Origin: Clostridia bacterium
Lineage (GTDB): Bacteria > Bacillota > Clostridia > Christensenellales > Borkfalkiaceae
NCBI GenBank assembly: GCA_029055875.1
Contig: JAIDCJ010000015.1
Location: 1-35,254, forward strand
DNA length: 35,254 nucleotides
Direction: 5' to 3'
Position 1 is the stretch's first letter; every line of letters begins with the position of its first letter. The notes beneath the pieces are model-generated. The model searched no databases. It was not told the DNA's origin and saw only the letters and a list, made by a program, of their open reading frames with translations. The position numbers were made by a program, and so were the translations under genes. Of this stretch, positions 1 to 7,244 are shown piece by piece.

Positions 1-39
1 GCATTTTCACCGCTTTTTCGGTCAAAAATCTGCTTTTTC

Positions 40-75
40 AAAAAGTCCAAAAAAGTACACTTTTTTGGACTTTTT
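40..75. terminator. Perfect 17-bp A/T-rich hairpin, possible bidirectional terminator
   Basis: Arms AAAAAGTCCAAAAAAGT and ACTTTTTTGGACTTTTT are perfectly complementary across a 2-base spacer, and the plus-strand side runs on into more T. It could end a plus-strand transcript coming from left of the window. Apart from this hairpin and the next one, bases 1-216 show no gene; 80-150 is plain A/T-rich sequence. Confidence 0.5.
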
Positions 76-155
76 TTTATTTTCTTTCTTATTTTTTCCA
101 AAATATGGTAAAATTTATATATCAGAATTTACTTTTCCATTTGAAACTCATTAAA

Positions 156-196
156 AAAAGGCGCGGCTTTCCATTTAATGGAAAGCCGCGCCTTTT
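156..196 (-). terminator. Intrinsic terminator of the activase operon
   Basis: A 20-bp perfect stem (arms 156-175 and 177-196, core GGCGCGGCTTTCC) has a one-base centre. On the minus strand it is followed by a run of seven T. It lies about 20 bases past the stop of the COG3581-like gene and is the natural 3' end of that two-gene operon. Confidence 0.9.
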
Positions 197-216
197 CAAA
201 TTGCTTTGACGCTATT

Positions 217-1485
217 TTATTGATTCATTTTTTCCCTTGCGGTTGCAAGCATGAGCTTAATTCTGTTCTCCTGATTCACCCGCGTTGCGGAAGGATCGTA
301 GTCCACGGGCACGATATTCGCGTTCGGACAGAGCTCTTTTACCGTACGCGCCGCGCCTTTCCCCGCAATGTGGTTGGGCAGGCAACCGAAGGGTTGCGTG
401 CATACGATATTCTCCGTACCCGTTTGAGCAAGCACCGCCATTTCGGCAGGAATCAGCCAGCCCTCGCCCATCTTCACGCCTTGGTTTATCACCTCGTCGG
501 CGGTCTTCTTTAACCGCTCGAAGTCGTGGAAGGGTTCGTATCTGCCCTGTTTTTCCATGAGCGAAATGAGCTTCTTCGATTTTCCATACAGCCATTTATA
601 CCCGAACCCGAAAAGAAGCGCGCTCTTTTTGTTCATGCCGTAACGCTTGGCGTCGTTCAAAGAATTGGTCAAACAATAGAATATGAAGTCGGCAAGCGCG
701 GGCACGACGGGCTCGCAGTTCTCGGAGAGCAAAAACTCCTCCAAGTGCGAATTGCCGAGCGGCGAATACTTCACGTATATCTCCCCGACGATTCCTACCT
801 TTACTTTTTCTTCTTTCTTTACAGGCACGGCAGCGAACGCATCTAAAATAAACTGCGCGTTTTGTTTCAGCTTTTTATGCTTCCCCTCGTCATATGCGCA
901 TTTGATAGCTTCCACGCATTTTTCGCGTACCTTAGCGGTATCGCCTTCGTTCACCTCGTAGGGCTTGGTCTGGTTGAAGCAGGTCATAATCAAATCGCCG
1001 TAAAGCATGGCGTAGCCGAACTTGTTCAAAAGCTTGAGGTTCAGCTGTAGGGTATTCCCCTTTTCAAGCCCTGCAAAGTTTAAGGAAATAACGGGCACCT
1101 TCGGGAACTCTGCTTTGAGCGCGCGTCTTATTAAGGGCAGATAGTTGCTCGCACGGCAGCCGCCGCCCGTCTGCGTAATGAGTACCGCCGTCTTGTCTAC
1201 GTCGTACTTGCCGCTCTTCAAAGCGTCTAAATACTGCCCGATCACGCACAGCGCGGGGAAGCAGGTATCGTTATGCACGTGCTTCAAGCCCTCGTCAATC
1301 ACCGCCCGCCCGCTGTTATGTAACAGCTCCGTTTTGTAGCCCTCGCGGTTCATAATATGGAGAAAAATCTCGAAATGCCAAGGGAGCATATCGGGCACGA
1401 GAATGGTGTACTCTTTCCTCATTTCGGGCGTGAATACGGGGTAGTCTTCCGTATAGTCGATTGTCGTTTTACTTTCGTTTTTCAT
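217..1485 (-). CDS. C-terminal half of acyl-CoA dehydratase activase-related protein (COG3581-like)
   Basis: A 422-residue protein resembling the C-terminal part of the large clostridial proteins annotated as 2-hydroxyglutaryl-CoA dehydratase or acyl-CoA dehydratase activase-related. The region HNDTCFPALCVIGQY and the later TQTGGGCRASNY hold conserved Cys residues that probably bind an iron-sulfur cluster, as in dehydratase subunits of the HgdB type. The start ATG overlaps the stop of the upstream activase gene as ATGA (1482-1485), which indicates translational coupling. Its substrate is unknown, and no hgdA/hgdB-type dehydratase pair is visible in the window. Function is assigned by family resemblance only. 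Together with the upstream gene it makes about 1,397 residues, close to the usual single-chain length. Confidence 0.8.
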   Translation of the reverse strand: MKNESKTTIDYTEDYPVFTPEMRKEYTILVPDMLPWHFEIFLHIMNREGYKTELLHNSGRAVIDEGLKHVHNDTCFPALCVIGQYLDALKSGKYDVDKTAVLITQTGGGCRASNYLPLIRRALKAEFPKVPVISLNFAGLEKGNTLQLNLKLLNKFGYAMLYGDLIMTCFNQTKPYEVNEGDTAKVREKCVEAIKCAYDEGKHKKLKQNAQFILDAFAAVPVKKEEKVKVGIVGEIYVKYSPLGNSHLEEFLLSENCEPVVPALADFIFYCLTNSLNDAKRYGMNKKSALLFGFGYKWLYGKSKKLISLMEKQGRYEPFHDFERLKKTADEVINQGVKMGEGWLIPAEMAVLAQTGTENIVCTQPFGCLPNHIAGKGAARTVKELCPNANIVPVDYDPSATRVNQENRIKLMLATAREKMNQ

Positions 1486-4409
1486 TTTACTTTTTGTTCC
1501 TCAATCGCGGCGAGCATGGAACGCAAGCGAATTTTCACAACGCCGAGATTGTTGATTTCGTCGATTTTAATTTGGGTATAGAGCTTGCCGTTGCGCTCTA
1601 AAATTTTGCGCACCTCGTCCGTGGTGATGGCGTCGATTCCGCACCCGAAAGACACGAGCTGCACGAGGTTTGCGCCTCTTTGCTTGGAGCAGTACTCCGC
1701 CGCACGGTACAAGCGTGCGTGGTACGTCCATTGGTCGAGCACGTCCACCTTTACGAAGTCCGCTTCCTCGAACACGGCGTCCTCGGAAAGCACCGCGCAT
1801 CCGAGCGAGGCAAGCAGCTTGTTGATGCCGTGGTTAATTTCGGGGTCGGCGTGGTAGGGTCTTCCCGCAAGCACCACAACGCTCAGATTGTCTTTCTCCG
1901 CTTGTTCGAGAATGCGCTTGCCCTCGGCTACGACGTCCGCATGGTAATTTGCAAGCGCTTTCATGCCCTCGCGCAGTCCGCGCTTGATGAGCGGTGCGGG
2001 AAGCTTGTATTTCTTGAACGCGGCTTTTAACGCGTCTACCGCTTTTTTCTCGTTGTTGAGATTGAGGTACGGCATAATAAAGTTGTTGCTGTTGAGCCGC
2101 TCGTTATTCGCTTTCAGAAGCTCGGGATAGTACGCTACCACGGGGCAATTGTAGTAGTTCACCGCGCCCTCTTGTTTGAGGTTGTAGCTCTCGCAGGGAT
2201 AGAAGATAAAGTCCACGCCCTTATCAAGGAGCGACTCGATATGCCCGTGCATGAGCTTCGCGGGATAGCAAGCGGTATCGCTCGCTACGGTGTGCTGTCC
2301 CTTGAAATAGAGCTCGCGCGAGCTCTTCTCGGAGAGCACGACCTCGAACCCGCAGGTCTCGAAAAACGCCGTCCAGAGCGGAAGCTGTTCGTACATAACA
2401 AGCTGTAACGGCAGACCCACTCTTCCCCGCGTGCCCGCCTTGCCCGATGGCATAGCAAGAAGCCGCTCGTATTTATAGGCGTAAATGTCGGGTCGGTTTT
2501 CGGGAACTTTGAGTCCCGCGCCGCGCTCGCATTTATTGCCCGAAATGAACTTGCGCCCGTCCGAGAAGGTGAGAATGTTCACGCTGCACTTCGAGGTACA
2601 GCCGCGGCAGTTCACCGACTGCGAAGAGTAGGAGAACGCGCGAAGCTCCGCCTCAGTTGCAAGGGTGCTCACGAGTGCATCTTTGGGGGTATTCTCCAAA
2701 GCAAAGAGCGCCGCGCCAAACGCGCCCATAAGTCCTGCGATTGCGGGACGAACGACCTGCTTGCCCGTCTCCTTTTCAAAGGAGCGGAGCACCGCGTCGT
2801 TGAGAAAGGTGCCGCCCTGCACCACGATATGGTTGCCGAGCTCTTCGGGCGTACGCGCACGGATTACTTTATAAATTGCATTCTTTACGATAGAGGACGA
2901 GAGCCCTGCGGAGATGTCCTCTACGCTTGCGCCCTCTTTCTGCGCCTGTTTGACGGAGCTGTTCATGAATACCGTACAGCGCGAGCCGAGCTCTACGGGG
3001 CGGCTTGCAAATAGGCCGAGCCGCGAGAACTCCTCTATTTCCATACCCATTGCCTTTGCAAAGGTCTGAATGAAAGACCCGCAGCCCGAGGAGCAAGCCT
3101 CGTTGAGCATGATGGAATCGATCGCGTGATTTTTAACCTTAAAGCACTTGATGTCCTGTCCGCCGATGTCGATAATGAAATCCACTTCGGGATTAAAGTG
3201 CAACGCCGCCTTGAAGTGCGCCATCGTCTCCACGATACCGAAATCGATTTTGAGCGCCGCCTTCATCATGTCCTCGCCGTAGCCCGTAACGCACGCACCG
3301 CGGATAGTAATGCGGTCTCCAATCAAATGATAGATTTCACGGATCTTCGCCGCCACGATATCGAGCGGCTGTCCGTTATTCGATTGATAATGCGAATATA
3401 AAATTTTGCAGTCGGGCGTGATGAGCATGAGCTTGGTCGTCGTCGAGCCCGAGTCGATTCCGAGATACGCGTCGCCCTCGTAGGTCTTGATATTTTCAAA
3501 GTCAAGATCGCTCTGCTTGTGGCGGGCAACGAATTCGTCGTACTCCTTGCGGCTCTCGAATAAAGGCTTGCCTACGGTCACGCCCCCGGAATCGGAAACG
3601 CGGCTGAGCCGATCGAGAATCGCGTCAAGCGTTTCCTCCTTAGAATTTTTCGCGTACATTGCCGCACCGATCGACATAAAGCAAGGCGCGTTCTCGGGGA
3701 AGACGGCGTGCTCGTCGTCGAGGCGGAGCGTCGTCTGAAAGGCTTTTCTAAGCCCTTTGAGGAAGTGAAGCGGGCCGCCGAGGAAGAGCACTTTACCCTT
3801 GATTCTGCGCCCCTGCGCAAGTCCCGAAACCGTCTGGTCGACGACCGCCTGAAAAATGGAAGCGGAAATATCCGCCTTGCTCGCGCCCTGATTGAGAAGC
3901 GGCTGAATATCCGACTTGGCGAATACGCCGCAGCGCGAGGCGATGGGATAGACTTTCTCTGCTTTGAGGGAGAGCTCGTCCATTTCGCCCACGGAGATAT
4001 CGAGGAGAGTTGCCATTTGATCGATGAACGCACCCGTGCCGCCCGCACAGCTTCCGTTCATGCGCTGTTCCGCGCCGCCTGTAACGAAAATGATTTTCGC
4101 ATCCTCGCCGCCGAGCTCTACCGCGGCGTCCGCATCGGGGTAGTACGCCTTGATTGCGCCGTACGCCGCCTGCACCTCCTGCACGAAGGCAATATTGCCG
4201 CGCTGTGCAATACCAAGTCCCGCCGAGCCCGTAATGCACGCCTTGAACTGCGCGGAAAAAGGGCGGATCTTTTCAAGCTCCGCCGCTACGCATTCCTTTA
4301 CGCGGGAAAAATGACGCTCGTAGGAAGTGTAAAGCACCTCCCCCGACTCGTCAATGACACAAACTTTTACCGTGGTGGAACCCACGTCAATTCCCAATAA
4401 TTTCGCCAT
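1482..4409 (-). CDS. Acyl-CoA dehydratase activase-like protein, two BcrAD/BadFG ATPase domains plus DUF2229-like region
   Basis: A 975-residue protein with two tandem ASKHA-type ATPase domains of the HgdC/BadFG family. Each starts with a phosphate-binding loop (GIDVGSTTVK at about 6-15; GIDSGSTTTK at about 316-325). Each also carries the paired Cys that in HgdC hold a shared [4Fe-4S] cluster: C121 in GSCAGGTG and C160 in SRCGVF, then C438 in NEACSSGCG and C477 in SRCTVF. A C-terminal region has CxxCxxxC (C600, C603, C607) and C626, as in DUF2229/COG3580. HgdC-type activases use ATP to push an electron into a 2-hydroxyacyl-CoA dehydratase, but these large homologues mostly lack an assigned partner. 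A sigma-A promoter lies just upstream, and the gene is coupled to the following COG3581-like gene. The redox-ATPase class is clear; the physiological role is not. Confidence 0.85.
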   Translation of the reverse strand: MAKLLGIDVGSTTVKVCVIDESGEVLYTSYERHFSRVKECVAAELEKIRPFSAQFKACITGSAGLGIAQRGNIAFVQEVQAAYGAIKAYYPDADAAVELGGEDAKIIFVTGGAEQRMNGSCAGGTGAFIDQMATLLDISVGEMDELSLKAEKVYPIASRCGVFAKSDIQPLLNQGASKADISASIFQAVVDQTVSGLAQGRRIKGKVLFLGGPLHFLKGLRKAFQTTLRLDDEHAVFPENAPCFMSIGAAMYAKNSKEETLDAILDRLSRVSDSGGVTVGKPLFESRKEYDEFVARHKQSDLDFENIKTYEGDAYLGIDSGSTTTKLMLITPDCKILYSHYQSNNGQPLDIVAAKIREIYHLIGDRITIRGACVTGYGEDMMKAALKIDFGIVETMAHFKAALHFNPEVDFIIDIGGQDIKCFKVKNHAIDSIMLNEACSSGCGSFIQTFAKAMGMEIEEFSRLGLFASRPVELGSRCTVFMNSSVKQAQKEGASVEDISAGLSSSIVKNAIYKVIRARTPEELGNHIVVQGGTFLNDAVLRSFEKETGKQVVRPAIAGLMGAFGAALFALENTPKDALVSTLATEAELRAFSYSSQSVNCRGCTSKCSVNILTFSDGRKFISGNKCERGAGLKVPENRPDIYAYKYERLLAMPSGKAGTRGRVGLPLQLVMYEQLPLWTAFFETCGFEVVLSEKSSRELYFKGQHTVASDTACYPAKLMHGHIESLLDKGVDFIFYPCESYNLKQEGAVNYYNCPVVAYYPELLKANNERLNSNNFIMPYLNLNNEKKAVDALKAAFKKYKLPAPLIKRGLREGMKALANYHADVVAEGKRILEQAEKDNLSVVVLAGRPYHADPEINHGINKLLASLGCAVLSEDAVFEEADFVKVDVLDQWTYHARLYRAAEYCSKQRGANLVQLVSFGCGIDAITTDEVRKILERNGKLYTQIKIDEINNLGVVKIRLRSMLAAIEEQKVK

Positions 4410-4453
4410 AAGGTTTCTCTTTCGACTTTCTTTCGTCTTTTTTGGTATCCGTT

Positions 4454-4482
4454 ATTATATCACATTTTTGCTGAAATGACAA
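4454..4482 (-). promoter_or_regulatory. Sigma-A promoter of the activase operon
   Basis: On the minus strand TTGTCA (plus 4477-4482) is followed after exactly 17 bases by TATAAT (plus 4454-4459), with a TG one base before the -10 hexamer. It sits about 45 bases upstream of the activase start at 4409. Confidence 0.8.
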
Positions 4483-4547
4483 GATGAAAGGCTTGAATTT
4501 TTTTCGGTAATTTCACCCAAATCGGAAAATCGGGTTTCTTATCCTTC

Positions 4548-4808
4548 TTACGCCTCGGTGCGGGCACCCAGGTATTTGCGTTTTGTTGCGTCGCCGCCAC
4601 GAAGATGCCGCTCCTTGAGATTGACCTCTAACACCCCTTTCACTTTCTCCCAAAGCGCGGGGTCTATGACTGCGAGCCGCTCCGTCACATCCTTATGTAC
4701 GGTGGATTTGCTCGACCCGATATACTCGGCACAGACGCGCACCGTACAGCCCGTTTCTACGATATATTCTCCGCAAGCGATCACGCGCTCCTCAATATTT
4801 CTCCACAT
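4548..4808 (-). CDS. spoIIID: Stage III sporulation DNA-binding regulator SpoIIID
   Basis: An 86-residue protein that closely follows SpoIIID: an N-terminal helix ending in ACGEYIVETGCTVRV, the helix-turn-helix SSKSTVHKDVTERL, and the basic tail RHLRGGDATKRKYL. SpoIIID acts in the mother cell during sporulation, repressing part of the sigma-E regulon and activating genes needed for sigma-K. I chose ATG at 4808 because GGGGGA lies about 8 bases before it and the protein then begins where the family does; a TTG at 4832 would add eight unrelated residues. A sigma-E-like promoter and an inverted repeat covering the ribosome binding site lie immediately upstream. The gene stands alone between cotH-like and the activase operon, with no clear terminator after it. 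Confidence 0.95.
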   Translation of the reverse strand: MWRNIEERVIACGEYIVETGCTVRVCAEYIGSSKSTVHKDVTERLAVIDPALWEKVKGVLEVNLKERHLRGGDATKRKYLGARTEA

Positions 4809-4812
4809 GAAA

Positions 4813-4869
4813 AATTCCCCCAAATTCGACAAAACTGTATTCTATATCTATGTCGAATATTGGGGGATT
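4813..4869 (-). promoter_or_regulatory. Inverted repeat straddling the spoIIID promoter and ribosome binding site
   Basis: The left arm 4813-4830 (AATTCCCCCAAATTCGAC) and right arm 4852-4869 (GTCGAATATTGGGGGATT) are complementary over about 15 pairs with one bulged base and a 21-base spacer. In minus-strand RNA the downstream arm contains the GGGGGA ribosome binding site of spoIIID and the upstream arm supplies the matching CCCCC. Transcripts entering from upstream could fold it; transcripts from the promoter inside it would lack the first arm. It could instead be a DNA operator. Confidence 0.7.
4834..4862 (-). promoter_or_regulatory. Sigma-E-like promoter of spoIIID
   Basis: Minus-strand CAATATT (plus 4856-4862) is followed after 14 bases by AATACAGT (plus 4834-4841). 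Bacillus sigma-E promoters have about kmATATT, a 13-15 base spacer and CATACAnT, so both elements fit with one mismatch each. The predicted start falls about 18 bases before the spoIIID ATG. A sigma-E promoter is the expected control for this gene. Confidence 0.65.
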
Positions 4870-4934
4870 AGCACTTTTCAGAAGAATTAGAAGAACAAAT
4901 TGCGTATAAAAATACTCAATCCTATCTATTCAAT

Positions 4935-7094
4935 TCAGATTTCATCTTGCGAACAATATACCGCAATTAAATTATTGTAGCTTGCTTTCAGCCAATCAAT
5001 CAAGTAATCTAACTGTTCACGCCAAGTGGTCATAGAAATTATTGTTTCCGTATTCCAATGAGTTAAATTCCTCTGCCCAAGCACACCGTCCCACTTTTCA
5101 AAATTGCGGTTAAATGATGCACTGCAAGCAATTATTTCGTTAACTTTATAATCCAAAAAATTAATAAAAGCGTTGCTTGCGGAAATTTGAATAAGTCTTT
5201 CTTTTACAGCCTGTTTGAAGCCGTCAAACTTTAAAAGTTTATTATACCAGAAAATTAAACTAGCCCTTAAAAATTCGGGATTATTATTACCTATTTCATC
5301 CATATATGCGGCATTTCCGCAACTTGCGTCATAATCCCAAATAGGACCCCTATGTATTTTTCCATCTAAATTATCATAATAGAGATAAAAACTTGAAAAA
5401 CATCCGTCCGCTATATTAGTCAGTTCATCAATCAAATATCCGTCTACAAATGAAGAAATATCCAGCAACTCGCATATTCTAGCATAATTTTCGGCAGAAT
5501 TGGTAAGATTGTTTAAATTATCAACCGCAATTTGAACAATATTTTGTATAAATGCAATAAATTCTTCTTTATGCGCGAGATATATTTCATTTTCTGTATC
5601 CGGGCTTTTAATTGCGTAGCATTCCCCGTTAACCTTAAAAAAGTCTAACCCCTCAATTCCCTCATTCGGAATATAAGCACTATCCGATTCCAAAAGATAA
5701 CCCGTGTTAACTTTTAAGCTTCCGTCTTCATTTTTTAAACTTTCATCTATATTTACTCGTGTACTGCCGACCTCATTTTGTTCACACAACAAATATACAC
5801 CACAGTATTCGCCGTTCAGATACAATTCAACGTTTTGAACCGTAGTAGTATATTCGGTATTATTAAGAATCCCGTTTTCACCGGCAATGGAATAGGCAAA
5901 GAAATTTCTTAATAAACTCGGATCAGCATAATTTGCAATTAAAGTCCATTTTTTAGCAGCGCCATTACCGAACAAATTTATTTTAGAATCAAATTTTAAT
6001 TTATAGGGCTTTTTATCTAAAGCCCATGTTGTATTTCCCCTACCACGAATTCCGGCGCCTATACTTTCAAAACAATACTCGTCCTCGGCGTTCAATACAG
6101 ACACGCTGCACGTAACGTAATTTTCTTTATCAAGAATCGGAGCATAATCGTTTGTATTAATTACCATAACCGGCAAATTAAGAAAGTCCATTTCCGTTTC
6201 AATGGATATAATGACTTCCCCTGTTATTTTTGTAAGCCGATATGAATTATCTCTGCCAACTTCGTCCGGGTATTTCAGATTTTTGAAATTGCCGGAGGGC
6301 GTGGCCGTAACACCGGTTAACTTATATCCGAGTCCGACAACGATTTCAAAATTTACCTGTCCGTCACCGTTTTTTATAAGTTCGCCCGTATCACTATCGC
6401 GAGAATATGCAACGTCGGAAACAATGCCGTTCTCATAATTTTTTGTGTCGTAGATTAAGACGGAAACGCCTTCGCCGCATTCAAAAATTACTTTATATGC
6501 AAATAGCTCGCCAACAGTTTTTTGAACCCCGCATAGGCACTCGAAAATATCGTCAACATCGCCTTCCGAAGATGCTCCGTTAAAACCGTGTTCTTCTTTG
6601 AAAACGGAACCGCAAAGCCGACATGTTCTCCAATGATAATTTTCATCATTCTCATAATTACCATACAAATGATTCTCGGCATTCGCGTCTATCATTTCTT
6701 TCTTGATTTCATTACATTCCGTACAAGTATAAGTTATGATTCCGGAAGTTATACATGTAGGTGAAGTGGAAATAATCCCTTGATTCCAGCTATGTTTGGA
6801 ATACTCTTTGGTGCTCTCTTCCTTCGCCTTGCCGCAATCAGTACAGGTATACTTTATTACCCCTGCGGCATTACAGGTCGCTTCAACAATTATTTCCCCG
6901 CTGTTCCAGCTATGTTCCCCTTTCCCGTCCACCTCGCCGCCGTGTTCACAGGTGGAGTCATGCCAGTGATAATACGAATCGAAAGACCATTCTTCCGAAA
7001 AGGTATGTATATGCCCGCCGCATGCGGTCAATCCCAAAAAAAGAGCGCCCGCTGCAATGGCCGTAAAAAGCAAGATCAAAATTTTCTTTTTCAC
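4935..7094 (-). CDS. CotH-kinase family lipoprotein with N-terminal Cys/His-rich repeats
   Basis: A 719-residue secreted lipoprotein: basic N-terminus, hydrophobic stretch and lipobox LTAC with the lipidated C25. Residues about 30-190 carry repeats built on HSWNxG...TC...YTCTxC (61-87 and 101-127), plus related HW..C elements at 41-50 and 152-161, that could bind zinc. The second half is a CotH-type atypical kinase: GIRGRGNTTW at 348-357, KKWTLIANYADPSLLRN near 381-397, YLLCEQ near 434-439 and the acidic WDYD at 586-589. CotH proteins phosphorylate Ser on spore-coat or surface proteins. The GTG start at 7094 is preceded by AAGGCGG at good spacing and a consensus promoter. The anchor implies an extracytoplasmic kinase. 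The target is unknown and could be a cell-wall or secreted protein. The gene is visibly A/T-rich. Confidence 0.85.
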   Translation of the reverse strand: MKKKILILLFTAIAAGALFLGLTACGGHIHTFSEEWSFDSYYHWHDSTCEHGGEVDGKGEHSWNSGEIIVEATCNAAGVIKYTCTDCGKAKEESTKEYSKHSWNQGIISTSPTCITSGIITYTCTECNEIKKEMIDANAENHLYGNYENDENYHWRTCRLCGSVFKEEHGFNGASSEGDVDDIFECLCGVQKTVGELFAYKVIFECGEGVSVLIYDTKNYENGIVSDVAYSRDSDTGELIKNGDGQVNFEIVVGLGYKLTGVTATPSGNFKNLKYPDEVGRDNSYRLTKITGEVIISIETEMDFLNLPVMVINTNDYAPILDKENYVTCSVSVLNAEDEYCFESIGAGIRGRGNTTWALDKKPYKLKFDSKINLFGNGAAKKWTLIANYADPSLLRNFFAYSIAGENGILNNTEYTTTVQNVELYLNGEYCGVYLLCEQNEVGSTRVNIDESLKNEDGSLKVNTGYLLESDSAYIPNEGIEGLDFFKVNGECYAIKSPDTENEIYLAHKEEFIAFIQNIVQIAVDNLNNLTNSAENYARICELLDISSFVDGYLIDELTNIADGCFSSFYLYYDNLDGKIHRGPIWDYDASCGNAAYMDEIGNNNPEFLRASLIFWYNKLLKFDGFKQAVKERLIQISASNAFINFLDYKVNEIIACSASFNRNFEKWDGVLGQRNLTHWNTETIISMTTWREQLDYLIDWLKASYNNLIAVYCSQDEI

Positions 7095-7141
7095 AATATC
7101 CGCCTTAATAAAGATTTTCTTCCTCTAAAAACTTCAATAAC

Positions 7142-7170
7142 ATTATACATTGTTTGTCGATTCTTGTCAA
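7142..7170 (-). promoter_or_regulatory. Consensus sigma-A promoter of the CotH-like gene
   Basis: TTGACA (plus 7165-7170) and TATAAT (plus 7142-7147) on the minus strand are both perfect hexamers, separated by exactly 17 bases. It lies between the polysaccharide-operon hairpin and the cotH-like start at 7094, so that gene should be transcribed strongly and separately. Confidence 0.9.
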
Positions 7171-7186
7171 TTAACCTCATCTTTGC

Positions 7187-7229
7187 ATAAATAAGAAGCC
7201 GACGCGTTCTGCGTCGGCTTCTTATTTAT
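7187..7229 (-). terminator. Hairpin terminating the polysaccharide operon
   Basis: A 19-bp perfect stem (core AAGAAGCCGACGC) with a 5-base loop lies 16 bases after the wzx stop. The T-tract on the minus strand is short and interrupted by A, so termination may be partial. It immediately precedes the cotH-like promoter. Confidence 0.8.
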
Positions 7230-7244
7230 TTGTGGTGATACGTT

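Noticed and set aside
3708..4400. Plus-strand open frame of 230 codons
   Set aside because: Antisense to the activase ATPase domain, which has clear motifs on the minus strand.
4490..4547. Terminator after spoIIID
   Set aside because: Short complementary pieces (ACCC and GGGT) exist but the stem is weak and not followed closely by a T run.
4809..4832. TTG start eight codons upstream for spoIIID
   Set aside because: It would place the ribosome binding site inside the coding region and add residues absent from the family.
4558..4890. Plus-strand open frame opposite spoIIID
   Set aside because: SpoIIID on the minus strand is unmistakable and the opposite frame shows no family features.
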